64,000 nt of DNA from Clostridia bacterium (lineage in GTDB: Bacteria > Bacillota > Clostridia > Oscillospirales > Acutalibacteraceae), in contig JAFSYM010000015.1 of assembly GCA_017450005.1 (NCBI GenBank), positions 62,001 through 126,000 of the forward strand, given 5' to 3'. Below the pieces are notes generated by a model. That model was not told where the DNA came from, did no database searches, and worked only from the letters and a program-made list of their open reading frames with translations. A program made the translations under genes and the position numbers. This document shows positions 45,013 to 54,745 of the stretch, one piece after another; the stretch's first letter is position 1; every line of letters starts with the position of its first letter.

Positions 45013-45591
45013 TTATATTACTTTTTCTATCTCCGCTTTCAACTCCGGAACGCCCTGACCTTTGAGCGCGGAAAACGGCACGACCGCGCGCGGATGATAT
45101 CCGTCCAGCTCCTGCACGATCGCCTGCATACGCGCGGCATACTCGGACTTGTTGAGCTTGTCCGATTTGGTCATCACGACGACATAAGGCAGTGCGTTGT
45201 GCTCTATGAAATCCAGCATATTGCGGTCGTTTGCCGTGATCGGGTGACGCATATCGGTCAACTGGATCACAAGACGAATCTCGCGGCCGGAAGTAAAATA
45301 GTGCTCCATCAGTTCTGCCCAGCGTTTTTTCTCGCTCTGTGAGATTTTGGCGTACCCGTACCCCGGCAAATCAACGAAACGCACGCCGTCGCCGCGAAAG
45401 AAATTGATGGTTGCCGTCTTGCCCGGTACCGCACTCACGCGTGCAAGGTTCTTGCGCCCGAGAAGTCGATTGAGCAAAGAGGATTTGCCGACGTTACTCC
45501 TGCCGGAAAAGACGATCTCCGGCAAATCAGAAGGCTTCAGCTGCGCGGAAACACCGAACGAGGTTTCAATTTGAAAGGATTCGTACTTCAT
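45013..45591 (-). CDS. engB: Ribosome biogenesis GTPase EngB/YsxC
   Basis: 192 residues. GTPase motifs: G1 GRSNVGKSS, G3 DLPGYGYA, G4 TKSDKL and SALKG. It assists assembly of the 50S subunit and is usually essential. ATG 45591 overlaps the lon stop (ATGA) and has GGAGGG upstream; lon-engB is a conserved pair in Firmicutes. Confidence 0.95.
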   Translation of the reverse strand: MKYESFQIETSFGVSAQLKPSDLPEIVFSGRSNVGKSSLLNRLLGRKNLARVSAVPGKTATINFFRGDGVRFVDLPGYGYAKISQSEKKRWAELMEHYFTSGREIRLVIQLTDMRHPITANDRNMLDFIEHNALPYVVVMTKSDKLNKSEYAARMQAIVQELDGYHPRAVVPFSALKGQGVPELKAEIEKVI

Positions 45592-47999
45592 ACGCGCCCT
45601 CCGGCCGGCTGGATTGTGCGATGCGTATGGGTCACGGGTATATGACGCGCGCTTTTTTCCTGCGTGCACACTGTTTCGGCAGGTACCAGAGCTGTTTCGA
45701 GAACGGTTTTCAGATCGGATACAGGAACGAAGTGCAGCATCTGGCGCACCTTCGGGTCGATCTCGTCCAGATCGCTGACATTGTCCTGCGGGATCACGAC
45801 CGTCGCAATGCCCGCACGATAGGCCGCCATCGTCTTTTCGCGCAGACCGCCGATCGGCAGAACGCGGCCGTTCAGCGTAATCTCGCCGGTCATCGCAACC
45901 GTACCGCGCACAGCACGTCCGGACAGCGCAGAAACCAGCGCAGTTGTCATGGTCACACCGGCGGAAGGGCCGTCCTTTGGCACGGCGCCTTCGGGCGCGT
46001 GGATGTGGATATCTTTTGTTTTGTAAAAATCAGCCGGAATACCGTATTCCGATGCATGGGCACGCACATAAGTTACCGCCGCTTTCGCGGATTCTTTCAT
46101 CACATCGCCCAAAGATCCGGTCAGTTCGAGCTTGCCGCTGCCTTCAAGGACGGCGACCTCGACCTGCAGCATCTCGCCGCCGACCGACGTCCACGCAAGG
46201 CCGTTGACCACGCCGACCGCATCGACCAGGGATGCGGCGTCGGGCTTGAACTTCACCGGTCCGAGCATCGCCTGCAAATCTTCCGCGCGGACGGTTACCT
46301 TTTCCGCACCCTGCGCAATCTGCATGCAGGCCTTGCGGCAAACGGAAGCAATTTCCCGCTCGAGTGTACGCACGCCGGATTCCTTTGTATAGCTTTCAAT
46401 CAGCGTATGTATCGCGTCGTCGCGGATGCGCAGTATTTTGGCAGTCAGACCGTGCCGCTTGATCTGCTTGGGGATCAGGTGCTTTTTGGCAATATTGAAC
46501 TTCTCTTCGTGCGTATAGCTGGGCAGCTCAATCACTTCCATGCGGTCGAGCAGCGGCTGCGGGATGGCCGAACGATCGTTTGCCGTTGTAATGAAAAACA
46601 CACGGCTCAGGTCAAACGGAATCTCCACATAATGATCGCGGAACGCATGATTCTGCGCACCGTCCAGCACCTCCAGCAGCGCCGAGGACGGATCGCCCTT
46701 ATAATCATTGCCGAGCTTGTCCACTTCGTCCAGCAGCATCAACGGGTTGGACGAACCGGCCGTCTGCACAGCGGCAAGGATTCTGCCGGGCATGGAGCCG
46801 ATATATGTTTTGCGGTGACCGCGAATCTCTGCCTCGTCGTGAATGCCGCCGAGCGAAATGCGCACATACTTGCGCCCCATCGCCTCGGCAACGGATCGGG
46901 CAATCGACGTTTTGCCGACGCCGGGCGGGCCGACCAGACAAAGAATCTGTCCGGTGATATCCGGCGACAGCTTGCGCACGGCGAGCGCTTCGAGAATGCG
47001 CTGCTTGACCTTTTCCATACCGTAATGATCGCGGTTCAGCACACGCCGCGCAGCGCGAACATCCAGCTTATCTTTTGTAACGATGTTCCACGGAAGCGCC
47101 AAAACTGTTTCAAGGTAAGTGCGGGAAACCGCGCTTTCGGGAGATTGCGGGGACATTCTGTCCATGCGGTCGCATTCGCGCAAAAGCTTCTTCTCGTACT
47201 CCTCCGGCAGCTGCAGTGCACGGATCTGGTCGCGAAAATGCTGTGTCTCTTCCTCCGGCGATACGCCGTCGCCGAGCTCCGTGGAGATGATACGCATCTG
47301 CTCGCGCAGATAGTACTCACGCTGATTCTTGTCGATCTGCTGCTGCACCTTGTCGCTGATGTCGTCCTCGATCTCCATCAGGCGGCATTCACGCTCTAAG
47401 AGGACGCAGAGCTTTTCAAGGCGTCTTGCCGGATTCAGTTCTTCCAGCAGAGGCTGCTTGTCCGTATATTCCAGCATGATATTTCCGGCAATATAATCGG
47501 ACAGCTTGGACGCTTCCTTTTCCGCAAGGACGCTCAGGATCATATCCACAGGCAGATCGGAAACTGCCTGCGCGTAGGCGTCAAAACGATCCTTGACCTG
47601 ACGGAACAGAGCCTGCATGCGCATACGCGTATCTTTGCGCGAAAACGACATCGGACACGGTACGATTCCGGCCTGCAGAAAGTTCTTGTTCGGCACAGGT
47701 TCCGTGATGCGTCCTCGGCGCACACCTTCAATTGCCACGCGGACGCCGTCGTCGCCCGGCTGCTTGATAATGTGGCGGACATTGGCGATCACGCCGATCT
47801 CATAAAGATCGTCAAACGTAGGGTCGTCGGTTTCGATCTGCTTCTGACAGACGAGAAATACCGTGCGATCCCCTGTCATTGCGGAACGGAAGGCCGCAAT
47901 GGACTTAGGTCTGCCGACGTCAAAATGCATCTGCGCACCGGGAAAAACAACCAGTCCGCGCAGTGCGACGACAGGCATGACGGAAGAATTCAATTCCAT
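45588..47999 (-). CDS. lon: ATP-dependent protease Lon
   Basis: 803 residues. The N-terminal substrate domain (PVVALRGLVVFPGAQMHFDVGR) leads to an AAA+ module with GPPGVGKTS and a C-terminal protease with Ser in PKDGPSAGVT and Lys in GGLREKT. ATG 47999 aligns with B. subtilis Lon; ATG 48026 would add nine residues but lies within a hairpin. The Shine-Dalgarno is weak (AGAAAG). It is the fourth gene of the tig-clpP-clpX-lon-engB run. Confidence 0.94.
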   Translation of the reverse strand: MELNSSVMPVVALRGLVVFPGAQMHFDVGRPKSIAAFRSAMTGDRTVFLVCQKQIETDDPTFDDLYEIGVIANVRHIIKQPGDDGVRVAIEGVRRGRITEPVPNKNFLQAGIVPCPMSFSRKDTRMRMQALFRQVKDRFDAYAQAVSDLPVDMILSVLAEKEASKLSDYIAGNIMLEYTDKQPLLEELNPARRLEKLCVLLERECRLMEIEDDISDKVQQQIDKNQREYYLREQMRIISTELGDGVSPEEETQHFRDQIRALQLPEEYEKKLLRECDRMDRMSPQSPESAVSRTYLETVLALPWNIVTKDKLDVRAARRVLNRDHYGMEKVKQRILEALAVRKLSPDITGQILCLVGPPGVGKTSIARSVAEAMGRKYVRISLGGIHDEAEIRGHRKTYIGSMPGRILAAVQTAGSSNPLMLLDEVDKLGNDYKGDPSSALLEVLDGAQNHAFRDHYVEIPFDLSRVFFITTANDRSAIPQPLLDRMEVIELPSYTHEEKFNIAKKHLIPKQIKRHGLTAKILRIRDDAIHTLIESYTKESGVRTLEREIASVCRKACMQIAQGAEKVTVRAEDLQAMLGPVKFKPDAASLVDAVGVVNGLAWTSVGGEMLQVEVAVLEGSGKLELTGSLGDVMKESAKAAVTYVRAHASEYGIPADFYKTKDIHIHAPEGAVPKDGPSAGVTMTTALVSALSGRAVRGTVAMTGEITLNGRVLPIGGLREKTMAAYRAGIATVVIPQDNVSDLDEIDPKVRQMLHFVPVSDLKTVLETALVPAETVCTQEKSARHIPVTHTHRTIQPAGGRV

Positions 48000-48011
48000 A
48001 TCTTTCTTTGA

Positions 48012-48044
48012 AAAAAAGAGGCGCATACAATACGTCTCTTTTTT
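48012..48044 (-). terminator. Hairpin between clpX and lon
   Basis: Arms AAAAAAGAGGCG (48012-48023) and CGTCTCTTTTTT (48033-48044) on the plus strand pair with one G-T; on the minus strand that position is an A-C mismatch. Seven T follow on the minus strand. It may attenuate transcription into lon. Confidence 0.55.
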
Positions 48045-48063
48045 CTTCCTTTCATTGGTTGCC

Positions 48064-49389
48064 TTAGGAAACCGAGGGTTTCTTGCGCAGTTTGGCCTTC
48101 GCCTGAACCGCTTTTTTTTCGGCCGTTCTGGCCGGTTTCTGAGAATCATGCTCAAGGATCGGGTCGCCGAGATGCTCCACACACGCGGGCGTGATGGTGA
48201 CCGAAACGACCGTTTCGTCGCTCGGCACGGAATACATCACAGGCATCAGCACATCTTCCATAATGGAACGAAGGCCTCTGGCGCCCGTCTTTTTCTCAAG
48301 CGTCTTATCAGCAATCGCCTCGAGCGCTGTCTCTTCAAATATCAGCGACACATCATCGAGCGCGAAGAGCGCCTGATACTGCTTGGTCAGTGCGTTTTTC
48401 GGCTCTGTCAGAATCCGGATAAGCGCCTCACGGTCGAGTTCCTCGAGCGTAGTAACGACCGGCAGTCGGCCGACAAGCTCGGGAATCAAGCCAAACTTCA
48501 CAATGTCCTGCTGCGTGATTTGCGGCAGCAGCTCCGATGCACTGAATTCCTTTTTGGTGCGGATATCCGCGCCGAAGCCGAGTGCGGAACCGCCGATACG
48601 CTTTTCAATGATCTTTTCGATCCCGTCGAACGCTCCGCCGCAGATAAAAAGAATATTGGTGGTGTCGATCTGAATGAACTCCTGTTGGGGATGCTTGCGT
48701 CCGCCCTGCGGCGGTACATTGGCAACCGTTCCCTCCACAATCTTCAGCAGCGCCTGCTGCACGCCCTCGCCGCTCACATCACGCGTAATCGAGGCGTTTT
48801 CGGATTTGCGCGTGATTTTGTCGATCTCGTCCACATAAATAATGCCGCGCTGTGCTTTTTCAACGTCAAAATCCGCTGCCTGAATGAGACGCAGAAGGAT
48901 ATTCTCCACATCCTCGCCGACGTAACCGGCCTCGGTCAGCGTCGTAGCGTCCGCTATGGCAAACGGCACGTCGAGGATCCTGGCAAGCGTTTGGGCAAGC
49001 ATCGTTTTGCCGACGCCGGTGGGGCCAAGCAGAAGAATGTTGCTCTTCTGAATCTCGACGTCGCTGTCGGCTGCGGCAAGAACACGCTTGTAGTGGTTGT
49101 GCACCGCCACACTCAGCGCAATCTTGGCAGCATCCTGCCCGATCACGTATTCATCCAGCATTTCTTTAATCTGCTTCGGTCTGGGAAGATCGGCAAGCGT
49201 CTTGCCCTTCTGCTGCGCCTTGCGCGTACCGAAGGATTCGTCATCCTCGATAATGGCCTCGCACAGCTCCACGCACTCGTTGCAGATATACACGCCGGGA
49301 CCGGCAATCAGTTTTTCAACCTGTGCCTGCGTTTTACGACAAAACGAACAGCAAATCGTCTTATCAAATCGTTCGTCATCTCTGGGCAT
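48064..49389 (-). CDS. clpX: ClpX ATPase
   Basis: 441 residues. The zinc-binding domain has C14, C17, C36 and C39; the AAA+ domain has Walker [10 protein letters not shown] and Walker B YVDEIDKI, sensor and the IGF-type loop IGGSALGFG for ClpP docking. It unfolds tagged proteins for ClpP. AAGGAGT precedes the ATG. It follows clpP by 24 bp. Confidence 0.97.
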   Translation of the reverse strand: MPRDDERFDKTICCSFCRKTQAQVEKLIAGPGVYICNECVELCEAIIEDDESFGTRKAQQKGKTLADLPRPKQIKEMLDEYVIGQDAAKIALSVAVHNHYKRVLAAADSDVEIQKSNILLLGPTGVGKTMLAQTLARILDVPFAIADATTLTEAGYVGEDVENILLRLIQAADFDVEKAQRGIIYVDEIDKITRKSENASITRDVSGEGVQQALLKIVEGTVANVPPQGGRKHPQQEFIQIDTTNILFICGGAFDGIEKIIEKRIGGSALGFGADIRTKKEFSASELLPQITQQDIVKFGLIPELVGRLPVVTTLEELDREALIRILTEPKNALTKQYQALFALDDVSLIFEETALEAIADKTLEKKTGARGLRSIMEDVLMPVMYSVPSDETVVSVTITPACVEHLGDPILEHDSQKPARTAEKKAVQAKAKLRKKPSVS

Positions 49390-49413
49390 AATGAACTCCT
49401 TAAAGGGGATGAT

Positions 49414-49995
49414 TTATCTCTTGTACAGCACCTTGTCCACAAGGCCGTATGCCAGCGCTTCGTCCGCAGTCAGATAATTGTCGCGCTCTGTGTCGCGCGC
49501 AATCTCCTCGATGGACTTGCCGGTATTTGCAGCAAGAATGCGGTTGAGCTTTTCACGCGTGCGCAGAATATGATCGGCTACGATCTTGATCTCCGTAGCC
49601 TGACCCTGTGCGCCGCCGAGAGGCTGATGGATCATGATCTCGCTGTTTGGCAGCGCAAAACGCTTGCCCTTTGCGCCGGAGGAAAGAAGAAATGCGCCCA
49701 TGGATGCAGCCATGCCCATGCAGATGGTCGAAACGTCGCACTTGACGTACTGCATCGTATCATAGATCGCCATGCCTGCGGTTACAGACCCGCCGGGGCT
49801 GTTGATATACAGACTGATGTCCTTTTCGGGATCCTGCCCCTCGAGGAACAGAAGCTGCGCGACAACAAGGCTCGCCGTCGCATCATTCACCTCATCAGAC
49901 AAAACGATGATGCGGTCGCTTAAAAGGCGGGAAAAAATGTCATATGACCGTTCTCCGCGGTTGGTTTGTTCGATAACATAAGGCACAAGTGCCAT
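49414..49995 (-). CDS. clpP: ClpP protease subunit
   Basis: 193 residues. The catalytic triad is exact: Ser98 (GMAASMG), His123 (MIHQPLGG) and Asp172 (RDNYLT). It forms the tetradecameric chamber used by ClpX. GGAGGT lies upstream. The 105 bp gap before it, after tig, has two inverted repeats and a promoter-like -10. Confidence 0.97.
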   Translation of the reverse strand: MALVPYVIEQTNRGERSYDIFSRLLSDRIIVLSDEVNDATASLVVAQLLFLEGQDPEKDISLYINSPGGSVTAGMAIYDTMQYVKCDVSTICMGMAASMGAFLLSSGAKGKRFALPNSEIMIHQPLGGAQGQATEIKIVADHILRTREKLNRILAANTGKSIEEIARDTERDNYLTADEALAYGLVDKVLYKR

Positions 49996-50038
49996 AGGTC
50001 ATACCTCCTTTGTTGTTATGTTCAGATACGGCAAACCA

Positions 50039-50083
50039 TCCTGCTGAAAAATGCAGGACGGTCGAACCGTTCAAATTAGTATA
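50039..50083 (-). promoter_or_regulatory. clpP leader with -10 and two inverted repeats
   Basis: A TATACT -10 (50083-50078) without a good -35 is followed by ACGGT-TCG-ACCGT (50070-50058) and by a six-base-pair stem TCCTGC/GCAGGA (50039-50058) without a T-run. It may be an internal promoter with an operator; no CtsR heptad was recognised. Confidence 0.4.
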
Positions 50084-50100
50084 GTCCGTTTCTGTGCGGA

Positions 50101-51444
50101 TTATTCCGCTGTATCTTCCTGTGCTTCTTCAGGTGCGTCTTCCGCGGTTTCCTCGTCCGCCGCAGGCTCCAGAACCACTGCGTTCTCTTTGACTACGTTG
50201 ATTGCCTTTTCGCAAAGAATGTCGGCTTTGATCGAATCGGCAGCAAAGAAGCCCTTGACCGAATCGGCGGAAACGCCGTACATCTCGGCAAGTCTGGCAT
50301 ATTCAGCCTCGATATCTTCATCCGTGACCTCGATGCCTTCGATCTGCGCAATCTTCTCAAGTGCCAGACGAACCTTGACCTGCTGCACAGCCTGATCGTA
50401 CATATCCTGATCGAACTGCGCCTGCTCGATGCCCATGTACATCAGGTACATCTTCAGGTCGATGCCCTGCTGACCGATGCGGCGGGAGAAGTTCTCCTTG
50501 TTCTCTTCCGCCTTGCGCTCAAACATGACCTCCGGGATTTCGCCCTCGACCTGCTCGGCGAGTTTGACCAGAAGCTCCTGCTCGAAATCAGCGTCCGCAT
50601 GACCCTGCTTGTCCTTGAGAAGATCCGCTTCAATGCTGTGTCTGAGCTCCTCAAGCGTATCGGCATCTTCGCTCACGTCCTTGGCAAATTCATCGTCAAG
50701 CTCGGGCAGCGTCTTATGACGAATACCGTTGAGCTTGACATGGAAAACAGCGTCTTTGCCGGAAAGCTCTTCGGCGTGATACTCCTCGGGGAATGTGACG
50801 TTGACGTCGAACTCTTCGCCGATGCTGTGGCCGGCGACCTGCTCCTCGAAGCCGGGAATAAAGGAACCGGAGCCGAGTTCAAGATCATGCGAACCCTTGC
50901 CGCCGTCAAACGGAACGCCGTCTACCGTGCCTTCATAATCAATCATAGCGGTATCGCCCATCTCTGCCGGGCGATCCTCCACATCGGTAATGGTAGCGTT
51001 TCGCTCGCGCAGACGCTCGATCTGTGCGTCGACTTCCTCTGCAGTCACACTCACGGCACGCTTGACAGCCTCAAGACCCTTGTACTGCTTCACTTCGATC
51101 GTGGGCTTTACGGTTACTTTAACCGTCATTTCAACGCCATCGTCACCGATGGACTGAATTTCAAGATTGCTGATGTCCACAGCGTCAAGTCCGGCTTCCT
51201 TGACAGCGGCGTCAACCGCTTCGGGATACAGGCTTTCGAGTGCGTCGTCGTAGAAAACGCCCTTGCCGTACATAGTTTCGATGATATATTTCGGCGCCTT
51301 ACCCTTGCGGAAACCCGGAACCGTGATCTTGCTCTTCTTTTGGTTATATACGCGCAGTACTGCGGCTCTGAAGTCCTCGCCGCTGATTGTAACCTCCAGC
51401 TCGTATACGTTGGTGTCGATTTTGTTGGATGCTTTCAGACTCAT
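50101..51444 (-). CDS. tig: Trigger factor (peptidyl-prolyl isomerase chaperone)
   Basis: 447 residues. It binds nascent chains at the ribosome exit. The ribosome-binding signature FRKGKAPKYIIE is near 45, the FKBP-like domain runs from about 150 to 245 (GDTAMIDYEGTVDGVPFDGG), and the C-terminal helical domain follows. An extra acidic tail of about 20 residues ends the protein. ATG 51444 is chosen because AAGGA lies about ten bases upstream. The tig-clpP-clpX order is widely conserved. Confidence 0.95.
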   Translation of the reverse strand: MSLKASNKIDTNVYELEVTISGEDFRAAVLRVYNQKKSKITVPGFRKGKAPKYIIETMYGKGVFYDDALESLYPEAVDAAVKEAGLDAVDISNLEIQSIGDDGVEMTVKVTVKPTIEVKQYKGLEAVKRAVSVTAEEVDAQIERLRERNATITDVEDRPAEMGDTAMIDYEGTVDGVPFDGGKGSHDLELGSGSFIPGFEEQVAGHSIGEEFDVNVTFPEEYHAEELSGKDAVFHVKLNGIRHKTLPELDDEFAKDVSEDADTLEELRHSIEADLLKDKQGHADADFEQELLVKLAEQVEGEIPEVMFERKAEENKENFSRRIGQQGIDLKMYLMYMGIEQAQFDQDMYDQAVQQVKVRLALEKIAQIEGIEVTDEDIEAEYARLAEMYGVSADSVKGFFAADSIKADILCEKAINVVKENAVVLEPAADEETAEDAPEEAQEDTAE

Positions 51445-51505
51445 TTTGACCATTTCCTTTCCCGTTTACAACGACGCGGGCAAAATCCCGCAGTTTATTC
51501 AAGTT

Positions 51506-51514
51506 ATTATAACA
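51506..51514 (-). promoter_or_regulatory. Extended -10 promoter of tig
   Basis: TGTTATAAT on the minus strand, without a recognisable -35 at 17 bp. A GCGGG/CCCGC hairpin lies in the leader between it and the tig RBS. Confidence 0.5.
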
Positions 51515-51541
51515 CAGTCAAATCCGGATTTCTACTGTTTT

Positions 51542-52237
51542 TTAAAATTTTTCGATCAATTTTGGTAAAAATTGCAGCGCGTCACAGGAGATCAGCGTCA
51601 GGTGAATCCCGTCGACTGCACCCTGCACCGCAGACCGGATAGACGGGCCGTGCAGATGGCCGTAAAAACAGCGCTTTATTCCGGCTTCCTTGAACACTTC
51701 GTACAGTTCCGGGCACCTCGAACCATCCGCGTTGACGGGCGGGTAATGCAGAAAGACGATCGGTTCCTTGCCGGTTTCTTTTGCCGCCGCGATCGACATC
51801 CGCAGTCGTCCTGCCTCGCGCAAAAGCACCTTGCGATCCTCATCCGTGCAGCTCTCGGCAAGCCAGCCGCGCGTGCCGCAGATCGAAAACTCCCCAGCCG
51901 TGAACGCATTATTGAACAGGACAAACAACGTATCCAGCCCGTTCTCGGCAAAGCAGGTCTCCGTCTTTTTGCGCGTGGACCACCAGTAGTCGTGGTTTCC
52001 CTTGAGAATAATCTTCCGTCCCGGCAGCGCATGCAGATACGCAAAATCCGGCAGCGTTTGCGCAAGATCCATCCCCCATGAGATGTCGCCCGCAATCACT
52101 ACGGTATCCTCCGGCTGCACAACGGCGCGCCAGTTGTCCGACAGACGCTTCTCATAGTCCTGCCAGCCGCGGAATATATCCATCGGCTTGTTGACGCCGA
52201 ACGACAAATGCGTATCGGCAATGGCAAACAGCGACAC
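51542..52237 (-). CDS. Calcineurin-like metallophosphoesterase
   Basis: 231 residues. The dimetal motifs are complete: AIADTHLS, GDISWGMD, GNHDYWW, LHYPP and GHLHG. The family includes YkuE-type phosphohydrolases, and the substrate is not deducible. GTG 52237 is the start with AGAGGG seven bases upstream. It follows thrC by 18 bp on the same strand, with no obvious functional link. Confidence 0.88.
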   Translation of the reverse strand: MSLFAIADTHLSFGVNKPMDIFRGWQDYEKRLSDNWRAVVQPEDTVVIAGDISWGMDLAQTLPDFAYLHALPGRKIILKGNHDYWWSTRKKTETCFAENGLDTLFVLFNNAFTAGEFSICGTRGWLAESCTDEDRKVLLREAGRLRMSIAAAKETGKEPIVFLHYPPVNADGSRCPELYEVFKEAGIKRCFYGHLHGPSIRSAVQGAVDGIHLTLISCDALQFLPKLIEKF

Positions 52238-52255
52238 TCTACTACCCTCTCAGAC

Positions 52256-53746
52256 TCAGAGCATCGCGCGCAAAACAGCGTCTTCCATCGTGTCGCGCGT
52301 GCAGCAGTCCGTGAAGCGGACAGGCTTACTCTTGAGCGCAATCAACTGCTGCGGACACGGGAAGCCGGTCTTGGCAAGCAGCGCGTCCACCATGGCAAAT
52401 TCGTCCGCAGCCTGTACGTCAGGCGCAACAGCGGCAAGCACCGTTTTGCTGAATTTATAGGGGCTGGCCGTCGATGCAATCACGGCCGGCGAATCGTCGC
52501 CCGTCTTTGCGCGCCAGTCACGATATACCTGCACGGCAACCGCTGTGTGCGTGTCGCACAGATACCCTTCGGTTTCATACACGTCACGGATCAGCGCTTT
52601 AGTGCCGTCTTCATCACAGAACCCGCCGCAGAAAACAGCCTGGATCTTTTCGCGCATTGCCTCGCCGACGTCATAGACGCCCTGCTCTGAGAGCGCACGC
52701 ATCCATGCGGAAGTCTTTGCGTCGTCCATGCCGGACAGAAGGAACAGCAGGCGCTCCAGATTGCTGGAAATCAGAATGTCCATCGACGGGGACGAAGTGC
52801 AGTAAAAATCGCGGCGGCGGTCATAGACGCCCGTTTCGATGAAGTCGGTCAGAACCTTGTTGCGGTTGGATGCGCAGATCAGCTTGCGGATCGGCACGCC
52901 CATCTCTCTTGCGTAGTACGCCGCAAGAATATTGCCGAAGTTTCCGGTCGGCACCACAACGTTGATCGGATCGCCGCACTGAATCTCGCCGTCCGCGAGC
53001 AAATCACAGTAGGCAGAGACGTAATATACAATCTGCGGCACCAATCTGCCCCAGTTGATGGAGTTGGCCGAGGAGAACATCTTGTTCTTTTCCGCAAGTT
53101 TTGCGGCAACCGACGGGTCGGTAAAGATCTTTTTGACGCCGGTCTGCGCGTCGTCGAAGTTGCCCTCGATCGCGCAGACAGCCACGTTGCCGCCCTCCTG
53201 CGTAGTCATTTGCAGCTTCTGCATGGGGCTGACGCCGTCGCTGGGATAGAAGACCATGATCTGTGTATTCGGCACATCCTTGAATCCTTCGAGCGCAGCC
53301 TTGCCGGTATCGCCGGAGGTCGCGACAAGAATCACAATCTGCTTGCCGTCCGCAGCCTTGGACGCGGAAACCGTCAGCAGGTGCGGCAGAAGCTGCAGCG
53401 CCATATCCTTGAACGCACACGTCGGTCCGCGCCAAAGCTCAAGAACGTGCGATCCGTCGGACAGCTTGTGCAGCGGCGCCGTCTTGTCGCTGCTGAATTT
53501 GCCGTCCGCATACGCGCCGTCGACACAGTCGGAAATCTCCTGGTGCGAAAAATCCGTCAGGTACAACGACAGAATCGCCTTTGCCCTGCCTCTGTAATCC
53601 ATCTCGGACAAACGCACAAGATCTTCCGCTGTGATCTGCGGAATCGTTTCAGGCACAAATAAACCGCCGTCCGCGGAAATACCGTGCGTGATCGCCTCGG
53701 CAGAGGACACACGCACGCTTTTGTTTCTCGTACTCGTATACAGCAT
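52256..53746 (-). CDS. thrC: Threonine synthase
   Basis: 496 residues, the longer class of the family. It makes threonine from O-phosphohomoserine. Lys113 in PTCAFKDMALQ binds PLP; DGGLFVPETIP and VPTGNFGNILA are also characteristic. ATG 53746 has AAAGG nine bases upstream; ATG 53755 overlaps the Shine-Dalgarno. A promoter is embedded in the end of the dipeptidase gene. Confidence 0.95.
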   Translation of the reverse strand: MLYTSTRNKSVRVSSAEAITHGISADGGLFVPETIPQITAEDLVRLSEMDYRGRAKAILSLYLTDFSHQEISDCVDGAYADGKFSSDKTAPLHKLSDGSHVLELWRGPTCAFKDMALQLLPHLLTVSASKAADGKQIVILVATSGDTGKAALEGFKDVPNTQIMVFYPSDGVSPMQKLQMTTQEGGNVAVCAIEGNFDDAQTGVKKIFTDPSVAAKLAEKNKMFSSANSINWGRLVPQIVYYVSAYCDLLADGEIQCGDPINVVVPTGNFGNILAAYYAREMGVPIRKLICASNRNKVLTDFIETGVYDRRRDFYCTSSPSMDILISSNLERLLFLLSGMDDAKTSAWMRALSEQGVYDVGEAMREKIQAVFCGGFCDEDGTKALIRDVYETEGYLCDTHTAVAVQVYRDWRAKTGDDSPAVIASTASPYKFSKTVLAAVAPDVQAADEFAMVDALLAKTGFPCPQQLIALKSKPVRFTDCCTRDTMEDAVLRAML

Positions 53747-53778
53747 ATTCAACATCCTTTCGGAACGAATTACCATTT

Positions 53779-53806
53779 ATTATAACATATTTTTAAAAAA
53801 GTGCAA
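53779..53806 (-). promoter_or_regulatory. Promoter of thrC
   Basis: Minus-strand TTGCAC (53806-53801), 16 bp spacer ending TGT (extended -10), TATAAT (53784-53779). It overlaps the last codons of the upstream dipeptidase gene. Confidence 0.65.
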
Positions 53807-54736
53807 ACCATTCTCAAAAAATATTTTCTCGCACAACGCCCTGCCGAATCCGTTCTGCAGGAACGCTTCATACAAGGCAGGCATTTTATCGATACCCGCA
53901 AGATCGGCGTGCATGGTACAGCCGTCAAAATCGCTGCCGATCGAGAGCATTTCCTCGCCGCCGAGCTCGACAATATGCGCAGCGTGGCGAAGCGCCGCCT
54001 GCACGCCGTCGTCGCCGGGATCGCCCAAAAAGCTGCCGCAAAAATTGAGCCCGATCAGCCCGCCGTGTGATCGCAGCGCAAGAATCTGCCGATCATCCAG
54101 CGCGCGCCGAATCGAAAACATTTTATCCGTGCTGTCCGCTCGCGTTTTTTCCAGAACCGACGCGCTCGTGGAGTGACTGGCAAGCACCGGGCGCTCCGTC
54201 ATTTCAAGAACGTCGTAAAAACCTGCTCTGTCCAGATGCGACACGTCGACGATCATGCGCAGCTTCTCCATCGCGGAAACGACCTGTCTGCCGAACAGCT
54301 TGAGACGTCCGCCCTGTGACTGACAGCCGAACGCGAGCTCGTTCTCCCCGTTCCACGTCAGCGTCATCAGCCGCACGCCTCTGTCATACAAATCATACAG
54401 GCGGCTGATTTCACCGCCGAGCACCGCCCCACCCTCGACGGCGAGCACAGCTGCCCTGCCGCCGTCAGACAATGCCTGATGCAGAGCGTCAGAAGAACGG
54501 ACAACCGGCAGTGCGCTTTGATCGCAGAAGCGGCTGAAGAAATCATAGTTATCCTCAAAATATTGCCACGCGTCGGCGCCGCGCAATGTGTCGGGAATCC
54601 AGACGGCAAAAGTCTGAACCCATTGATCAAAGCGTGAACCGCGTGCATAATCCAGATGCATCGCATTGTTTTCAAGAGACAGACCGCGGCTGCGGCATTC
54701 CGTCACCGTATCACAATGCAGATCCAGAAAGCGCAT
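53780..54736 (-). CDS. Membrane dipeptidase-like peptidase, family M19
   Basis: 318 residues. Zinc ligands are recognisable: HCD (7-9), EGG, VDVSH, LASHST and GSDFDG. Renal-dipeptidase-like enzymes cut dipeptides, including some with D-residues. No signal peptide or lipobox is present, so it is likely cytosolic. ATG 54736 has GAGGTG five bases upstream. It follows rnhB by ten bases. Confidence 0.92.
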   Translation of the reverse strand: MRFLDLHCDTVTECRSRGLSLENNAMHLDYARGSRFDQWVQTFAVWIPDTLRGADAWQYFEDNYDFFSRFCDQSALPVVRSSDALHQALSDGGRAAVLAVEGGAVLGGEISRLYDLYDRGVRLMTLTWNGENELAFGCQSQGGRLKLFGRQVVSAMEKLRMIVDVSHLDRAGFYDVLEMTERPVLASHSTSASVLEKTRADSTDKMFSIRRALDDRQILALRSHGGLIGLNFCGSFLGDPGDDGVQAALRHAAHIVELGGEEMLSIGSDFDGCTMHADLAGIDKMPALYEAFLQNGFGRALCEKIFFENGLHFFKNML

Positions 54737-54745
54737 CAAATCACC

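Noticed and set aside
47863..49923. Long antisense open frames, for example 47863-49923, 54656-56611, 9746-11482 and 6671-7939 on the plus strand
   Set aside because: They lie opposite clpX, rbgA/rnhB, tex and DUF1015 and give Arg/His-rich, motif-free translations. They are by-products of GC-rich codon use.
49996..50100. CtsR or HrcA (CIRCE) operator before clpP
   Set aside because: No CtsR heptad repeat or 9-N9-9 CIRCE repeat is visible; only a short ACGGT/ACCGT repeat is present.
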